A stretch of 64,000 nucleotides of DNA from CAYGZA01 sp964354135. GTDB taxonomy: Bacteria; Planctomycetota; Planctomycetia; Pirellulales; Thermoguttaceae. Position 1 is the stretch's first letter; each line of letters opens with the position of its first letter. The DNA lies in the NCBI GenBank assembly GCA_964354135.1, contig CAYGZA010000003.1, positions 4,221 through 68,220 of the forward strand, given 5' to 3'. The position numbers were made by a program, and so were the translations under genes. The notes under the pieces were generated by a model that saw only the letters and a program-made list of their open reading frames with translations, was not told the DNA's origin and did no database searches. Shown here in pieces: positions 1 through 9,218 of this stretch.

Positions 1-3000
1 CGGCTTCCGGAGCCGTGGACCGCGCGAGGGCGTGGAGCGACGTCGCCGAACTCTGGAAGAAGCACGCCGAACTCGACGGCCGAAGCCCGGAACCGGAAAA
101 GTGGACCCCGGAATCGGACAAGGGGAGCCCGTGGCGCTGGAACCCTCTGGGCTGGGAGGAGTTTCAGCAGGGACTGCTGCGGCTGGAGGACTTGCTCCTG
201 GCCGGCGAAATCGACGCCGACGAGCTGGCGAAGACCAGGAAGCGGTTACTGGATCGGGCGGCCGATCTCCAGCAGGATCCCCTCGCCGGCCAATTGAAGG
301 CGTACCGCTTCCACAGCCTGCCGTTGGCGACGCGGTTTTCCGGCAATCCGAGCACTTCCGGCCGGTCCAAAGCCGACGTCGTCGAGGCCCACTTCCTGCG
401 GATGCTCCAGGAGCATCTCGATCCCGACGTCCGCAACGACCAGGCCCACGCGCCGTTGCTGAAGCAGGCGGCCCAGGCCCGCGACGCGGCTGAGTCGGTG
501 GCCGCGCCCTTCGACGAGCGGGTCCACTACTGGATCCAGAGGCAGGTCGACGCGGCCGACGCCGAGCGCCGGCGCGCCGAGGACGGGCTCTTCGTCGGAG
601 ATCCCGGGACCCTGAGCGACGCGAAGAAGAAGCTCGATGCGCTGGTCGGCGCCGACGGCCGCGGCGGCCAATACGGCGAGGCGCGGATCCGCGGGGAGGC
701 GGTCTGGCGGGCCTTTGCGGTGCGGGACCGGGCCTGTGCCAAGGCTCCCTACCTGGCGGAGTGGCTCTTGGCGCGGCTCCACGACGGCGATCCCGCGCGG
801 CGCGACAAGCTGATCGGCAAGCTGTTCGCGATGATCCAAGTCACGCAAGAGCTGTCGCGGGAACTCGACGAAGAGCTGGGGCGCCAGGCCGAGGGTTCCC
901 TCCCGAACGGCGGAGCGTCTCCCACGCTGGCCGGCCGCACGAAGGCACTTGCCGGCGCGTTGACGGAGCTGGAGGGAGCGTTCCGGGAAGACTGGTCCAG
1001 GGTGGAGAGCTTGGGCGACAACCGGCAGAAACTCAAGCGGCTCCGCAGCGTGTTGGCCGTGCCCCTGGTCACAGGTGCCGCGAGGAACCTGCTGCGAAGG
1101 CACTACCTGGAAGCTCTCCCTGGCGGGGAGTCGAAGGGCCCGACCGACCGAATTGCCCCCGGCAAGGAGCCGGCCGAGCCTGCCGAGAGCGCGACCGAGT
1201 GGACCGACCGCTTGACGAAGCGGGGGAAGCATCCCGCCTGGGCCATCCTCAACCGGCGGCAGCTTGAGGACGATGAGAGCCCTGTCCGAAAGCCGCCGGC
1301 TCCGGCGACCAGGCCCCCCGCAGAGAGCGCTTCCCAGGCTGAGAAACGGGCTTTTTTGGCCAAGCACGGCGAGGAAGTCCGGGCGCTTCTTTCCGCGGTG
1401 GGGCAGGACGCCGCGGCGTGGTGCAAGGAAAGCGAGAAGGCCCTCCGCCTCGACGAGCCGGTTCCCGCCCCGGCCAAGACCCGCCCCGGCTACGGCAAGG
1501 CCGACCGGTTGGTCCACGCCGCGGCGGCGTTTTTGCCGTCGGGCCCGGTTGGCGGGACGGGGCCGCCTGCGGACCCGGTCTCCCAACTGCGGCGGCTCGA
1601 CCTCCGCTACCTGCTGTTGTGGCATTGCCGCCGGACGCTGGACGACTTCTGGGGCCCGCCGCCGGAGGACAATGCCACGGCGTCTTTCTTTGAGACGGCG
1701 GCGGAAGACTACCTTTCCTGCGCCGAGCGGCTCTGTCAGCCTGCCGGCGGCCGGCCCTCGTCCAAGTCCAACCTGCGGGACCTCCTGGAGTCGCGCCGCA
1801 AGGCGGCGCAGGCGGGCATCATCCCGTCAGTGGACAGTCACCTCCAGGTGCTCCCGGGCAAGCCGCCGCTTCCCGTCAAGCCGCCGTCCGTCGCCGCGGG
1901 TCTTCCGCCCGGGGAGGCGGCCTTCTATCTGAAAAGCGCCGCCAGCGGCCAGGTGCTCCCGTTGTTCCCCTCCGAAAGCGAGGCCAGACAACCGGCGTCG
2001 GCAGCGCCGGGCGGAGAGAAACAGCCGGCTTCGGGTCTGCGCCGCGTGAGCGTCAAGGTGGCGGGCTCCGAGACCCAGCCGAAGGCGGCTTCTGGTTCGG
2101 AGCCCGGGTGGTATTGGATCTCCGGCGGCGACAAGCTTCTGGAGGAGAAGTCGTTCAGGGCCTTCACTCTCTACCGGGGCCACCGGCAGCACAAGGACGT
2201 CACCGTGGTGCCGCTCGGCGAAGGCCGGGAAATCGTCTTCGAGCCGCCCAAGGACCTCAAGGCCACGGTCAGGGTAAAAGGGACGCGCCACACGGAAAGC
2301 TACGTGGTCTTCATCGTCGACTACTCCGGAACGATGAACGCGCCTTTACCCGCGCCGGAAACGCGGAAGCGCTATCAGGCGGCAAGGGACACCCTGAGCC
2401 AAGTCCTGACGCGGCTTGCGGCGGTTCCGGAGAAGCCGTATCGCGTGGGCGTCATGGTCTATGGGCATCGCGTCAACTATGCCTCGACGATGCAGGCCAG
2501 CAAGTGGCCGGTGCCGTCCGGCGCGACGTACGTCAAGTTCAAGTCCCCGGATTCCACGGAACTCGTCTCGGCCGATGAAGAAGTGAAGGCTGATAAGCCC
2601 GGGCGCCACCCGGGCCGAGACGTGGAGATGATCTGGCCGCCGGAAGGGAATTGGCCGCCGGGTCCGCTGACCGAAAACGGCGTCCGGGACATCGAAGACA
2701 AGGTGAAGCCGTTGAGGCCGGTCGGATTTACTCCCTTGTACCTCTCGATTCAGCAGGCAGCCAACAAGTACCTGAGCCAGGTGGGCGGGGCGGCGGGGGC
2801 GCCGGTCGGAGTGTCGCGGCACATCATCGTGATCACCGACGGCCTGAACGATCAGCCCACCGCGGGCCTGGAAGACCAGCCCGACGAGATAAGGCAGGGC
2901 ACCGGGGCCAAGGACGTCCGCGACGCGCTCGATAGCGCGCGGACCTCCGGCAGGGAGATTCGATTGGACGTCATCGGCTTCAACCTCGCCGAGGGGGAGC

Positions 3001-4172
3001 CGGAGAAGCTCACCCAGCTCAGACAGCTCACCAAGGACCACGGCGGCGATTACTCTACGGCCGGCGATGCGTCCGTGCTCGCAGAACAGCTTCGGAAATC
3101 GCTGCGGCTGAACAGGTACGTCGTTTACCCGGAGGGCACGCCGCCGGCCGGCGTGGCCGCAGTCGAGGCCGAGAAGTCCCAGGAGCTGGACACAGCCTGG
3201 CCGATCGGCGATCTGGAGAAGGCCGATCGGGAGAAGCAGCCGACGGGGGCGCCGTACCTCGTGCGGATCGCGGCCGCGTCGGGAGGAGCGGAAGCGAAAG
3301 TCCAAGCCGCCCGAGTGAAGATCCAGGGCGGCGAGGCGCTCCGGCTGTTCTTGAGCAAAGACGCGCTGCGGCTGGAGCACGAGCGCTACCGCGAGAACCT
3401 GTGCGAAGCCCCCGCGGATGACGTCTCCCGGTCCGGCGTCAAAGCAGTGGCGGAGCCGGAGCGGAAGCTGTTCGTGGCGGCCCACGTCCCCGAGGTGATC
3501 CGGGGCAACGTCGGCTTCTTCTTCTCCATCCAGAACGATGCGGCAACGGAGTTCAGCGAGCGTCCGGCGGAGGCTTGGGTCGAAATCCGGCCGGTGCTCA
3601 AGGAGGGCGAAGCGCCGCCGCCCTACGTCTTCTACGATCTACAGCTCAAGCCCGGCTGTCCGGTTCCCCTCCTCCAGTGTACGGCCCCCAAGTGGTCCGA
3701 CGAGGCCAGACAGGCGGAGGTCCGCCTCTGGTGCAAGTTCAAAAAGACCCCTTTCGCGGAAGAGCTGACCGTCGACGAGCTCAAGGACAAGGGCCGATTC
3801 GAGCCGAAGACGCCCAAGGGCATCTGGCTGGAGCTCCGCCGTCAGCCCGAGGAAAAGGGAGACCTCGACAACGTCACGGTGATCGAGAAGCACGAGCGGC
3901 CGAGCGACCCGAGCGCGCCGAAGGACAACCTAAGCGCGCTGCGGATCGAGATGGATCCTCCGCCCGAGAAGGCGGTTCATCATTACTACCACGACCCTCA
4001 GGTCAGGACCGTGGTTCACACGTTCTCCTACAAGCGGAGCCTTGCCCGCCAGGTCGGCTCGTTCAAGGTCCGCATCACCCCGCGCGAGAAGATCGTCGAG
4101 GGGGCGTTCGAGATCGACAGGGACAAGCCGTTGCGGGTGCCCATTCCCAAGTACACGGCGATCGGCCGCTAA
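1..4172 (+). CDS. Large von Willebrand factor A domain protein, 5' end outside window
   Basis: The frame is open to the first base, and the first possible start (GTG at 15, giving 1385 aa) has no clear ribosome site, so the true start probably lies upstream. The first ~700 residues are charged and mostly helical with proline-rich linkers, and resemble nothing I recognise. A vWA domain starts near residue 763: the MIDAS motif DYSGT begins at Asp769, and the later metal-site element ITDG falls at about 940-943, followed by a KDVRDALDSARTSG helix. The ~300-residue C-terminus is beta-rich. vWA domains bind ligands through a Mg2+ site; here the partner is unknown. I see no signal peptide, but the N-terminus is missing. 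It converges on the methyltransferase gene across a hairpin. Confidence 0.7.
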   Translation, partial: ASGAVDRARAWSDVAELWKKHAELDGRSPEPEKWTPESDKGSPWRWNPLGWEEFQQGLLRLEDLLLAGEIDADELAKTRKRLLDRAADLQQDPLAGQLKAYRFHSLPLATRFSGNPSTSGRSKADVVEAHFLRMLQEHLDPDVRNDQAHAPLLKQAAQARDAAESVAAPFDERVHYWIQRQVDAADAERRRAEDGLFVGDPGTLSDAKKKLDALVGADGRGGQYGEARIRGEAVWRAFAVRDRACAKAPYLAEWLLARLHDGDPARRDKLIGKLFAMIQVTQELSRELDEELGRQAEGSLPNGGASPTLAGRTKALAGALTELEGAFREDWSRVESLGDNRQKLKRLRSVLAVPLVTGAARNLLRRHYLEALPGGESKGPTDRIAPGKEPAEPAESATEWTDRLTKRGKHPAWAILNRRQLEDDESPVRKPPAPATRPPAESASQAEKRAFLAKHGEEVRALLSAVGQDAAAWCKESEKALRLDEPVPAPAKTRPGYGKADRLVHAAAAFLPSGPVGGTGPPADPVSQLRRLDLRYLLLWHCRRTLDDFWGPPPEDNATASFFETAAEDYLSCAERLCQPAGGRPSSKSNLRDLLESRRKAAQAGIIPSVDSHLQVLPGKPPLPVKPPSVAAGLPPGEAAFYLKSAASGQVLPLFPSESEARQPASAAPGGEKQPASGLRRVSVKVAGSETQPKAASGSEPGWYWISGGDKLLEEKSFRAFTLYRGHRQHKDVTVVPLGEGREIVFEPPKDLKATVRVKGTRHTESYVVFIVDYSGTMNAPLPAPETRKRYQAARDTLSQVLTRLAAVPEKPYRVGVMVYGHRVNYASTMQASKWPVPSGATYVKFKSPDSTELVSADEEVKADKPGRHPGRDVEMIWPPEGNWPPGPLTENGVRDIEDKVKPLRPVGFTPLYLSIQQAANKYLSQVGGAAGAPVGVSRHIIVITDGLNDQPTAGLEDQPDEIRQGTGAKDVRDALDSARTSGREIRLDVIGFNLAEGEPEKLTQLRQLTKDHGGDYSTAGDASVLAEQLRKSLRLNRYVVYPEGTPPAGVAAVEAEKSQELDTAWPIGDLEKADREKQPTGAPYLVRIAAASGGAEAKVQAARVKIQGGEALRLFLSKDALRLEHERYRENLCEAPADDVSRSGVKAVAEPERKLFVAAHVPEVIRGNVGFFFSIQNDAATEFSERPAEAWVEIRPVLKEGEAPPPYVFYDLQLKPGCPVPLLQCTAPKWSDEARQAEVRLWCKFKKTPFAEELTVDELKDKGRFEPKTPKGIWLELRRQPEEKGDLDNVTVIEKHERPSDPSAPKDNLSALRIEMDPPPEKAVHHYYHDPQVRTVVHTFSYKRSLARQVGSFKVRITPREKIVEGAFEIDRDKPLRVPIPKYTAIGR

Positions 4173-4226
4173 GCGGCCGGCCAACAACAACTTCGCGTTC
4201 TTGCCGCCGCGTGCCCTCACCCCCTG

Positions 4227-4251
4227 CCCTCTCCCGCTCACCGGGAGAGGG
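4227..4251. terminator. Hairpin between convergent genes
   Basis: A perfect 10-bp stem (CCCTCTCCCG / CGGGAGAGGG) with a 5-base loop lies between the vWA gene and the convergent methyltransferase gene. It has no T-tract. The surrounding C-rich text looks like a dispersed repeat of the kind common in intergenic DNA. A bidirectional terminator role is inferred from its position. Confidence 0.5.
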
Positions 4252-4254
4252 GAG

Positions 4255-5769
4255 TCATTGCGGGACGTCCTCCCGGCCGGGCAGGAGAAACCCGCGCTCG
4301 ATCAACTGGCGCATTACTTGGAGGCACGGCGGCGCGATCCTGGCCGGATCCTCCTGGATTGCCGCCGCCAATTCGGCGATCAGGTCGCGCAAGGGGCGCC
4401 GGCCGTCGCACTGCCCGATCAGGCGGACCGCCAGCGGGTCCACGCGCCCCGAAAAAGCCAGCCCCCGCTGGAGGCGGAGTTCCGACTCGGCGAGGCACCA
4501 CGTCCCCTCAGCCGGCTCATAGTGCTGCTCCAGGCGGGCATCGGGCGAAACGCGGAGCCGCTTTTCGAGGAGCGACTCATCGTCGCGCACCGTCTCCAGG
4601 AAGTCGCGGACCTCAAACGCCAGCAGCACGGCTTCTCCGGCGGGCCCGAGCATCTTCCCGGGTCCGTCGTCCGCGCGGACCCAGTTGGCCGACCCGCTCC
4701 GCCGCCGCATCGTGATCACGCCGCCGCTAACGGCCTCGATCCGCTCCCGCTCGTAATAGGCCACCCATTCCTCGAAACGGCGGCTGAAGCGTTCCGGGGC
4801 GTCCCGTTCGGTATGCCGGATCCACTTCGCGGCGTAGGCGGCCGAATCGAGCGTGTCGGTCCGCATGGCCCACGCGTCGCAGCCGGTCCCTTCAAACCAG
4901 CCGGCCAGGCGGTCGCGCCAGTCCTGCCCGGCAAGGTGGACCCAATTGCAGAGGATCTGGCAGTAGCCGCCCTCAGCGAGAAACGCGGGCACACGGCGAA
5001 CGATCGTCTGCGTGACTTCATCGCCGCGCATCCCGCTGTCGCGGTAAATGTAGCGGGCCTCCGGCGAGATCACGAAGGGCGGATTGGAGACGACCAGATC
5101 GAAGCGGCGGCCGCGGACGGGCTCGAACAGGTCCCCCTCCAGGCACTCGACGTTGGAGAGGTTGTTCAACCGCGCGTTGAAGGCGGCAAGGCGCACCGCG
5201 CGAGGATTGCGGTCCACGGCCGACACGCCCGCGCTGTGCCGCGCCGCCAGGAACGCCTGGAAGCCGCAGCCGGTGCCCAGGTCCAGCGTCGAGGAGGATG
5301 GCCGCCGCACGGTCACGTTGGCCAGGGTGAGCGAGCTGCTGCCGATCCCCATCACGTAGTCGGGCGCCAGCCCGGCCTCGATCCGTTGCGGCTGATCGGA
5401 CGCCAGCACGAGGCCTTGAAAGGGCAGCAGTTGCACTGCGGCGGCCACCGCGGCCCCTCGCGCCTCGACCAGCCCCGACCGGACCCACTCCTCCGGCTCC
5501 ATCGGCGCTACGGTTCTGCGGAAGACGTCGGCATCGACCGGGACGCCGATGAGGAACAGGCGAATCAGGGTGTCCCGGAAAGTTCCGCTCCCCGTGCGCC
5601 GCAAGAGCAGGGGAACATCCTGGCCTGAGATGGAGCGGATCGCCTCTCCGCCGAGGGCCTCGGCGACGCCCCGATCCGTGAAATCGGCCTGCGCGAGGAC
5701 CTCGCGGATGCGATCGCAGACCTCCGGATCCCGCAAGGAGAAGGCCGGTTCGCCGGGAGGGCGTTGCAC
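4255..5769 (-). CDS. Class I SAM-dependent methyltransferase (HemK/RlmG-like)
   Basis: 504 aa. The Rossmann-fold methyltransferase core shows motif I LDLGTGCGF at residues 162-170, an acidic residue in AVDRNPR (~185), and the catalytic NPPF motif at 229-232. NPPF/NPPY is typical of enzymes that methylate amide or exocyclic nitrogens, such as HemK-type glutamine and RlmG/RsmC-type guanine methyltransferases. The N-terminal ~140 residues form a separate helical region, and a C-terminal ~120-residue segment (PLRDLIAELAAAIQ) looks winged-helix-like. Start is GTG at 5769 with GGAG about 8 bases upstream. It follows the HEAT-repeat gene by 30 bp on the same strand. The substrate cannot be told from sequence. 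Confidence 0.8.
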   Translation of the reverse strand: MQRPPGEPAFSLRDPEVCDRIREVLAQADFTDRGVAEALGGEAIRSISGQDVPLLLRRTGSGTFRDTLIRLFLIGVPVDADVFRRTVAPMEPEEWVRSGLVEARGAAVAAAVQLLPFQGLVLASDQPQRIEAGLAPDYVMGIGSSSLTLANVTVRRPSSSTLDLGTGCGFQAFLAARHSAGVSAVDRNPRAVRLAAFNARLNNLSNVECLEGDLFEPVRGRRFDLVVSNPPFVISPEARYIYRDSGMRGDEVTQTIVRRVPAFLAEGGYCQILCNWVHLAGQDWRDRLAGWFEGTGCDAWAMRTDTLDSAAYAAKWIRHTERDAPERFSRRFEEWVAYYERERIEAVSGGVITMRRRSGSANWVRADDGPGKMLGPAGEAVLLAFEVRDFLETVRDDESLLEKRLRVSPDARLEQHYEPAEGTWCLAESELRLQRGLAFSGRVDPLAVRLIGQCDGRRPLRDLIAELAAAIQEDPARIAPPCLQVMRQLIERGFLLPGREDVPQ

Positions 5770-5799
5770 CGTCAGGCTCCGCGAACGGGTGACGCCCGG

Positions 5800-6714
5800 C
5801 TAGCGGGCCCGGCCTCCGGTGGCCAGGATCCGCCCCTGGAATCGCACTTCTCTCTGGGTCGCGGACGCGGGCACCACGAGGCCCTGGGTGGTCCGTCTGT
5901 CGAGCCCGCCGTCGTCGATCTGGACGAAGCCGGCGGAAGTCACGCCGTCGCCGCCGTCGGCCGACGAGGCGGAGGGCTCCGCGGCCTTGGGGGCCGCCTT
6001 GCCATCCTTGGCCGGCGCGGGCGTCGGCTCCGGAGAAGGCGCCTCGCCTCCATCCGGCTTCTTGGGCTCGGCCGGCGGGGCCACCTGCTCGCAGGCGGCC
6101 AGGGCGTTCGCCGCGGCGGCCCTGACGCGTGGGGAGGGCTCAATCCAACAACCGTGGGCGTCCTGCCCTTCGGCGACCTTCTTCAGCTTGGCAACCACCT
6201 TGGGATCGCAGCAACTGGTGTAGTTGCAGGCGGCGCAGAGGTTCCCCGAGCAGTGACACAGCGCAATGGCCGCCTGGTAGCGGACCTCTTCCGTGCAGTC
6301 TTCCAGGGCGCCCAGGAGGGCGTCTTTCAGGTCCTCCTTGTTCTTGGCGCATCCGCAGCAGACGGTGGCCAGATACTTGATCGCCTTGATCTTCTGGGGA
6401 GCGAGGTCGGCGTCGGCCTTGATCTTGGCGGCGACCTTAATGGCATCGTTGGGCGACTCGAGGTTTTCCGGATCGGCAATCCGTTTCATGGGAGGTTTCC
6501 GCTCCAGCTTCGGATGATTCCCCTTGGGGTTCACCGTGGCGTCGCGGATCTTGTTCACGCCCTGCGGGATGCCCAGGAAATTCCAGAGCGTCACAGGGGC
6601 CTTCGCAACCGCCGCGGCGGCCTGCGCTTCGGCGGCGTAGGCTTGGCCGCCTGCCGCAAGCGTTAGGAGAGCGGCCACTGCCAAGCCCATCCCGAAATAG
6701 ATCGCAGTCTTCAT
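5800..6714 (-). CDS. Exported HEAT-repeat protein with cysteine-rich segment
   Basis: 304 aa from ATG at 6714, chosen because an AGGAG site lies just upstream and a signal peptide follows (MKTAIYFGMGLAVAALLTLA..., cleavage near AYA-AE). The mature protein has helical HEAT-like repeats (QKIKAIKYLATVCCGC, VRYQAAIALCHCSGN, VRAAAANALAACEQ). The repeats contain unusual cysteine clusters: CCGC, CHC, CAAC and CC. The C-terminus is low-complexity, rich in Pro, Ala and Glu. HEAT repeats act as protein-binding scaffolds; the cysteines might bind metal or form disulfides in the periplasm, which is inference. It is probably cotranscribed with the downstream methyltransferase gene. Confidence 0.75.
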   Translation of the reverse strand: MKTAIYFGMGLAVAALLTLAAGGQAYAAEAQAAAAVAKAPVTLWNFLGIPQGVNKIRDATVNPKGNHPKLERKPPMKRIADPENLESPNDAIKVAAKIKADADLAPQKIKAIKYLATVCCGCAKNKEDLKDALLGALEDCTEEVRYQAAIALCHCSGNLCAACNYTSCCDPKVVAKLKKVAEGQDAHGCWIEPSPRVRAAAANALAACEQVAPPAEPKKPDGGEAPSPEPTPAPAKDGKAAPKAAEPSASSADGGDGVTSAGFVQIDDGGLDRRTTQGLVVPASATQREVRFQGRILATGGRAR

Positions 6715-7099
6715 CCTGCTCTTCTCCTGATTCTCTATTGCCAGACGTGCCAACGGATCGCCGCAAGCGTGCAATGTTGGGTCCGCGTCGCGGCACGTCC
6801 CGAGCACCCCTTCCAACAGGGATGACATTCGGAACCCGTGCTTCACGTCTGGCAGGCATCTCCCGTCGAAACGACACTACCGAAGACTCTCTTTCTAGGA
6901 TCCCCGAAAGAGATTCCGGTCCTACCTCGGGAAATGGCTTTCCCGAGGGTTCATCGTCTACTACATTTTCCACCTTTAGGACTTGTGACGCGCCTCTCTC
7001 AATTTGCGCAGTTTGCCCATTTATCCACGACTTGCTGCCCTAAGTCCCTGTCGGACCTGAAGATGTCGCGGAAGCCGCCGGGAGACATCGCCCTGAGCC
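6715..7099. other. Intergenic, 385 bp
   Basis: Leader and promoter region of the HEAT-repeat gene on the minus strand. I see no convincing coding sequence, RNA gene or hairpin. Confidence 0.4.
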
Positions 7100-7366
7100 C
7101 TACTCCAACGGCAGTCGCACCGGCCGGCCCCCTTCGGCAATCGACCGGTCGATGGCCAGGCACAGCTCGTGCGTGCGGTAGGCGTCGAAGTCATTGCGGA
7201 TCGCGCAGTCCAGGCCGAGGCGGCCGGCCAATTGCTCGGCCCGCTCCTTGTGGAGGTCGCCGATCGAGACGATCCGCGCGTGGGGGTTCTTCAGCCAACT
7301 GGCGGCATGCGCCCCGGCCACCCAGCCCGCACCGTGGATGGCGACTCCGAGTCTGCACTCCTCCAT
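7100..7366 (-). pseudogene. Internally deleted Gfo/Idh/MocA-family oxidoreductase
   Basis: An 88-codon frame with a strong Shine-Dalgarno site (GGGAGGG before ATG at 7366). The first ~50 residues are the start of a Gfo/Idh/MocA Rossmann fold: the nucleotide-binding stretch VAIHGAGWVAGAHA, then IVSIGDLHKERAEQLA. After residue ~60 it jumps to what looks like the extreme C-terminus of the same family (YRTHELCLAIDRSIAEG...VRLPLE). Full-length members are about 350-450 aa, so some 300 residues of catalytic and C-terminal domain are missing with the frame kept. It overlaps the 3' end of ccsA by 76 bp. It is very unlikely to be an active enzyme. Confidence 0.75.
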
Positions 7367-9150
7367 CGTACCCTCCCGAGCCGGGGGAATTGCGGCATCG
7401 CAGCGGCGGCGACGTAGAGGAGCTGGATCGCGACGGCGCCGAAGACGTAGAGCTGGCCGTCGCTGCCGCCGCTGTCGACGTAGCTGTGCAGCCCGGTGCC
7501 CAGCACGAAGTTGACGCCGTACCACGCCATGACGACCAGGGAGAAACAGATCACCGAAAGGGCCGCCAGGCCGAGGTCGCGGACCCAGCCGGCGTAGCGG
7601 GCGTGGAGCACCGCCAGGTAGCCGAGCAGGGCGATCAGGGCCCAGACTTCCTTGGGGTCCCAACCCCAGAACCGGCCCCAGGAGTAGTCCGCCCACACGC
7701 CGCCCAGGATCGTCCCGATCGCCAGGAGCAGCACGCCGACCTGCAACGCCTTGTACGTGAACCGGCTGAGGGAACCGATGACCTCCCGGTTCTGCGAGCG
7801 GAACAGGAAGTAGCCGAGCGTGATGTTGCCGATCCCCAGGGCCAGGGCGAACGCCGCGTAGCTCAGCGTGATCGACATCACGTGGGTCACCAGCCAGAAG
7901 TTGCTCCGCAGCACCGGCTGCAACGGGCGCAGGCTGGGGTTGAGAATCGCGGGGCAATTGTCGGCGAGGATCAGGGCGATCGTCGAGACGGCCGCGGCGG
8001 CGGCAAGAACGTACCGCGTGCGGTAGATGATCTCGAAGAGCAGGCCGAAGACCGCCGTGCCCAGACCCAGGTATACGACCGACTCGTACATGTTGGTGAC
8101 CGGGGCCCTGCCGGAAATCGCGACCCGCATTCCAAAACCGACGAGCATCGCCAGAAGCCCCGCGGCGAAGCTCGCGATGCCCGCGACGTAAAAGGGCCTC
8201 CATCGCGTTCCCATGCTCAGGAGCGTACAGAGAAAGGCCAGCGTCGTGAAGGCCCAGGCGAAGCGGAAGGGGGCCCAGCGGTTGTACGCCACCTCCAAGC
8301 CGACGGCGGCCGGCGTGGGGTAGCTTCCCAGCTCCGGCCCGGCCTCCGCCAGCGCGGCGAGGAAGTCCGACGACGCTTCGTTGAACTCCTCCGGCCGGTT
8401 CGCCGCATAGGCCGCCCGGACCCGAAGGAACTTCTCCTTCAGCTTCCGCATCAGACCGGTTGGATCCTTTGCGTCGCTCATCTCGGTCCGCAGCAGCTCC
8501 GCGGCGGGGAGCCATTCCTGGTGTTCGCTGCCGGGAACGGGAACCAGCGCCAGCCGCCGCCCGCTCCGGTGCTCCCGGTAAGCCCAGTAGTTGTTGACCA
8601 GATCCACGGCCTTGCGCTCGAAGGCGGGCAGGGTCCGCTCGTCGCTCCGCCGGAGCTTCTCGGCCCACGACAAGAGCGGCGTTTGGCCGCCCGTGTGCGG
8701 ATCGCGGATCTTCGCCTGGCTCAATTGGTAGGGCGAGAGGTACTTCTCGCCGGCGGGCATGCCGATCGCTTGGCGCAACTGGAGGTAATCGACTCGCAGG
8801 AGCGGGGCGTTGTCCCATTTGTCGGGCTTTTGCGGGGGACGATGTCCCATCGCGGCTCCGCCGTGCGCCGCCGGCGCTTGGTCCGAGCCCTGCCAATCGA
8901 AGAGCATCGCCAGATAGACCGCGGCCGGGCTGAGCCTCTCGCCGGTCTGCGGATCGGGGAAGCTCGCCCGGTTGCAGAGCGTCCGGAGGGTCTCCCAGGC
9001 CAGCGTGTCCAGCGGCTTGGCCCGGCCGCCGTCCTGGACCGGCAGGTATCGCCACGGCTCCCAGTTCATGGAGGAATCGCCCCGGTCCTCGGAAAACGCC
9101 GTCGCGCCGATCGCAAGGCAAACCGTCAACGCCGCGAGCAGATATCGCAT
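7291..9150 (-). CDS. ccsA: Cytochrome c biogenesis protein CcsA (System II)
   Basis: 619 aa, from ATG at 9150, which begins a signal-like hydrophobic segment (MRYLLAALTVCLAIGATAFS). About 300 extracytoplasmic residues follow, then a multi-pass membrane domain with the CcsA heme-handling WWD motif GRFWGWDPKEVWALIALL near residue 495 and conserved histidines (NFWLVTHVMS, LHARYAG). CcsA with ResB/Ccs1 exports heme and ligates it to apocytochrome CxxCH motifs outside the membrane. The long N-terminal domain is larger than in the minimal family, which has about 320 aa. The gene follows resB by 68 bp. The last ~25 residues are read from DNA that also encodes the oxidoreductase remnant, so the native C-terminus may have been altered. 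Confidence 0.9.
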   Translation of the reverse strand: MRYLLAALTVCLAIGATAFSEDRGDSSMNWEPWRYLPVQDGGRAKPLDTLAWETLRTLCNRASFPDPQTGERLSPAAVYLAMLFDWQGSDQAPAAHGGAAMGHRPPQKPDKWDNAPLLRVDYLQLRQAIGMPAGEKYLSPYQLSQAKIRDPHTGGQTPLLSWAEKLRRSDERTLPAFERKAVDLVNNYWAYREHRSGRRLALVPVPGSEHQEWLPAAELLRTEMSDAKDPTGLMRKLKEKFLRVRAAYAANRPEEFNEASSDFLAALAEAGPELGSYPTPAAVGLEVAYNRWAPFRFAWAFTTLAFLCTLLSMGTRWRPFYVAGIASFAAGLLAMLVGFGMRVAISGRAPVTNMYESVVYLGLGTAVFGLLFEIIYRTRYVLAAAAAVSTIALILADNCPAILNPSLRPLQPVLRSNFWLVTHVMSITLSYAAFALALGIGNITLGYFLFRSQNREVIGSLSRFTYKALQVGVLLLAIGTILGGVWADYSWGRFWGWDPKEVWALIALLGYLAVLHARYAGWVRDLGLAALSVICFSLVVMAWYGVNFVLGTGLHSYVDSGGSDGQLYVFGAVAIQLLYVAAAAMPQFPRLGRVRWRSADSESPSTVRAGWPGRMPPVG

Positions 9151-9218
9151 GGAATACTCCGTATCAGGGGAAATGGCGTGCCGCCGCAATGAGCACCACT
9201 CCGGTCTTGCAGGCGAAC

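Noticed and set aside
246..1625. Long antisense frame inside the first vWA gene
   Set aside because: Typical GC-rich shadow: Arg, Pro and Gly-rich with no recognisable domain, opposite a well-supported gene.
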